NCBI GenBank assembly: GCA_037013495.1
Contig: CM072809.1
Coordinates: 9,684,501-9,748,500, forward strand
Source: Hippophae tibetana
Lineage: Eukaryota; Streptophyta; Magnoliopsida; Rosales; Elaeagnaceae
DNA: 64,000 nucleotides
Reading direction: 5' to 3'
Part shown: in pieces, positions 62,552 through 64,000 of the stretch
Position numbering within the stretch: position 1 is the stretch's first letter
Layout: the number at the start of each line of letters is the position of its first letter
Made by a program: the position numbers and the translations under genes
Notes under the pieces: model-generated
Told to the model about the DNA's origin: nothing
The model's input: the letters and a program-made list of their open reading frames with translations, nothing else
The model's database searches: none

Positions 62552-62907
62552 TATCAATGGACGGCTTAGCTGTCCATAACAGCTTTGCTGTGTTCCATTG
62601 ACAGTTTAGCTGTCCATAATAGTTTTGCTGTAATTTGTTGTCCATATTCATTTAGTTGTATACAATTGCTGTCCATAGTCTATTTAGCTGTAAATAATTA
62701 TCCATAAACAGTTGTCCATAGCTGTCCATAGACAACAATCCATGGCTGCCCACAAACTGTCCATAAACAACTGTCCACAACTGTTCATAGATAGCTTTGA
62801 TGTATTTTGTAGGTTTGTTGTATTTTGTAAAGTCTATAAATAGAAAGAAATCATAAGACCAAATCATTCGGTTATTTTCATACAACATTCTTGACTTATT
62901 TCTGACA
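62552..62907 (+). repeat. Inner copia 3' LTR
   Basis: 356 bp. It begins TATCAATGG (TG changed to TA against the 5' LTR). It carries two extra blocks relative to the 5' LTR: a repeat of the ttgacagtttagctgtccata type and a block around attcatttagttgtatac. It lacks one copy of the gtaggtttgttgtatttt repeat. Confidence 0.88.
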
Positions 62908-63238
62908 TATCGTGCTTTCTTCTGCCTGCTCTGAGATCACATGACTTCGTGGGTTATTGGGGGAACTTGGTTTTCCTCAACTTCATTCCACTCCTCTTCA
63001 TGCTGATAATACTAGTGTCATTCAGATCGTTGCTAATCCTGTCTTCCATGAGTGTACAAAACATATCGAAGTCGACTGTCATTCCATACGTGAATCCTTT
63101 GACAGACATGTGATTACACTTCCTCACATTTCCACCGAACATCAAACTGCAGACATCTTCACTAAAGCTCTTTCTCGGCACCGGCATCAATTCTTAGTTG
63201 ACAAATTAATACTTCTTGATCTACCAGCATCAATTTAA
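62908..63238 (+). pseudogene. Outer copia RNase H, 3' part after the inner insertion
   Basis: The repeated tatcg restores the outer frame and ALSSACSEI follows, then TGA near 62941. The frame then gives LHADNTSVIQIVANPVFHE, TKHIEVDCHSIRE and TADIFTKALSRHRHQF, ending at 63236. This is the usual C-terminus of copia RNase H. A purine-rich aagacggga follows as polypurine tract. Confidence 0.85.
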
Positions 63239-63245
63239 GACGGGA

Positions 63246-63449
63246 TGTTACGGGATTTTATTTGTACTATTTTAGGGATGTTTTCCTATATATCTAGATG
63301 GTATATAGCAGATAATTAGGCTGTAAATAACGTTGAAAATACTTACCTTGTATAGCATTTAGGCGCTGGAAATCAGGCAATCAATATGTAAATCTCTTCT
63401 ATATAATGAAAGCAAATCCTATGGAAAGGGCATTCAGACCAATTTGACA
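63246..63449 (+). repeat. Outer copia 3' LTR
   Basis: TGTTACGGG... to ...CAATTTGACA, 204 bp, followed by gtaat (target duplication). Confidence 0.9.
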
Positions 63450-63535
63450 GTAATTAGCTTAAAAAAACTGCTATGGAAAGTCTTACAACCAGAAGTTGCT
63501 GTTTGCCTCCCACCTTTATTTATAAAACATAAAAC

Positions 63536-63903
63536 TAGTGGTGTCAAATGAGCAGCTCACTTCATTTAAGATTGATGGCAAAGAGCCGAAAAAGTTCAAA
63601 CATACATGAGCAACTCTCTAACTCATTTATCAAAATACCTTTGTCAAAAAATTATTACAATACTGCGACTACGAATCAACACACTTAAAGGATAGAATAA
63701 AATCTAATCAAAAGATATATTCATAATAATATTTTTGTTCTAACAAATTTTGAATATTTTTTTATATTTAGTTTTATTTTTCAAAAATATTAATGAGTCA
63801 GTTTGTGAGCTACTCAACCTAATTCATTTAAGTGATCTGAGCTTAAATTAGCTCATATAAAATTTAAATGAATTGAGCTAGCTAATCTTATTTCACACCT
63901 CTA
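63536..63903. mobile_element. hAT-like MITE, 368 bp
   Basis: The left end tagtggtgtcaaatgagc mirrors the right end, read in reverse tagaggtgtgaaataag. Sub-terminal words gagcagctcacttcattt and aaatgaattgagctagct are also inverted. The 8-bp flanks cataaaac (63528-63535) and cataggac (63904-63911) match at 6 of 8. No coding capacity. End sequence and flank size are the same type as the element at 35455-35851. Confidence 0.6.
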
Positions 63904-64000
63904 CATAGGACTATTGAATTGGTATTACATATTGATATTCTTGGCAGAATTTTTTTTGACGCTAGAACTCTTTTTACTTGGTCCATTTTTTCAGTTATAT

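Larger units (their letters stand above)
58035..62907 (+). mobile_element. Inner Ty1/copia retrotransposon nested in the outer one
   Basis: 5' LTR 58035-58341 (307 bp), 3' LTR 62552-62907 (356 bp). Exact 5-bp target duplication tatcg (58030-58034 and 62908-62912) interrupts the outer RNase H codon series. Primer site tggtatcaaag at 58342. The polypurine tract ttgagggggg lies just before the 3' LTR. The proteins are close relatives of the outer element's, so the two belong to the same copia clade. Confidence 0.93.
53537..63449 (+). mobile_element. Outer Ty1/copia retrotransposon (interrupted by an inner copia)
   Basis: LTRs at 53537-53740 and 63246-63449, both 204 bp. Target duplication gtaat is exact (53532-53536 and 63450-63454). 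The order gag, protease, integrase, RT, RNase H is that of Ty1/copia. The inner element occupies 58035-62907, so the outer one is about 5.0 kb without it. The two LTRs differ at 7 of 204 positions by hand count. Stops and frame changes disable it. Confidence 0.93.

Noticed and set aside
1..64000. CRISPR arrays, operons, tRNA or rRNA genes
   Set aside because: No direct-repeat arrays with regular spacers, no cloverleaf with A/B boxes, and no rRNA text were found by eye. The DNA is plant nuclear.

Overview
The window is eudicot plant nuclear DNA. Small exons are separated by long AT-rich introns with GT-AG (once GC-AG) borders, and the genes belong to plant families (MSL mechanosensitive channel, plant SCAI homologue, neprosin). 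The rest is LTR retrotransposons, hAT-like and other MITEs, and a decayed caulimovirid. No prokaryotic features were seen, and the species cannot be fixed from sequence alone.

Layout: (a) 1-1416, a decayed neprosin (DUF239) pseudogene on +. (b) 2155-3253, a three-exon 74-aa prefoldin-like (ASDURF-type) gene on -, whose parts are too short to stand out as ORFs. (c) 4368-10789, a complete five-exon MSL10-type channel gene on - (698 aa) with a 3.5-kb first coding intron and a probable 5'UTR exon at 12191. (d) 13243-15316, a five-exon 127-aa secreted, cysteine-containing protein on -. (e) 15.5-22.5 kb, very AT-rich DNA with retroelement relics. (f) 22654-27587, a nine-exon SCAI homologue on - (600 aa), one intron of which fits only a GC donor. 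(g) 29.4-34.34 kb, an endogenous pararetrovirus with capsid, protease, truncated RT, intergenic region with tRNA-Met primer site, and movement protein. It is circularly permuted, carries many stops, and ends in a patchwork of out-of-order viral pieces. (h) 34.3-38.9 kb, AT-rich DNA with a hAT-like MITE. (i) 40182-47430 or further, a coiled-coil gene with an Ig-like domain resembling that of SCAB1 on +, whose expected C-terminal exons are not found. (j) 48475-63449, a retrotransposon block: a Ty3/gypsy element on - (TSD taaat), then a Ty1/copia element on + (TSD gtaat) that holds a second, related Ty1/copia element inside its RNase H region (TSD tatcg). (k) 63536-63903, a second hAT-like MITE.

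The cellular genes form no pathway or operon; they are ordinary, independently expressed eukaryotic genes. Exon borders were set by hand from splice consensus and reading-frame continuity. For the MSL, 127-aa, SCAI and prefoldin-like genes the summed exon lengths are exact multiples of three and end at a stop, which supports the models. I found no clearly new molecular system. The items most worth a second look are the rearranged viral insertion, the nested copia pair, the hidden small gene, the GC-AG intron, and the coiled-coil gene that seems to lose its 3' end near the transposon block.
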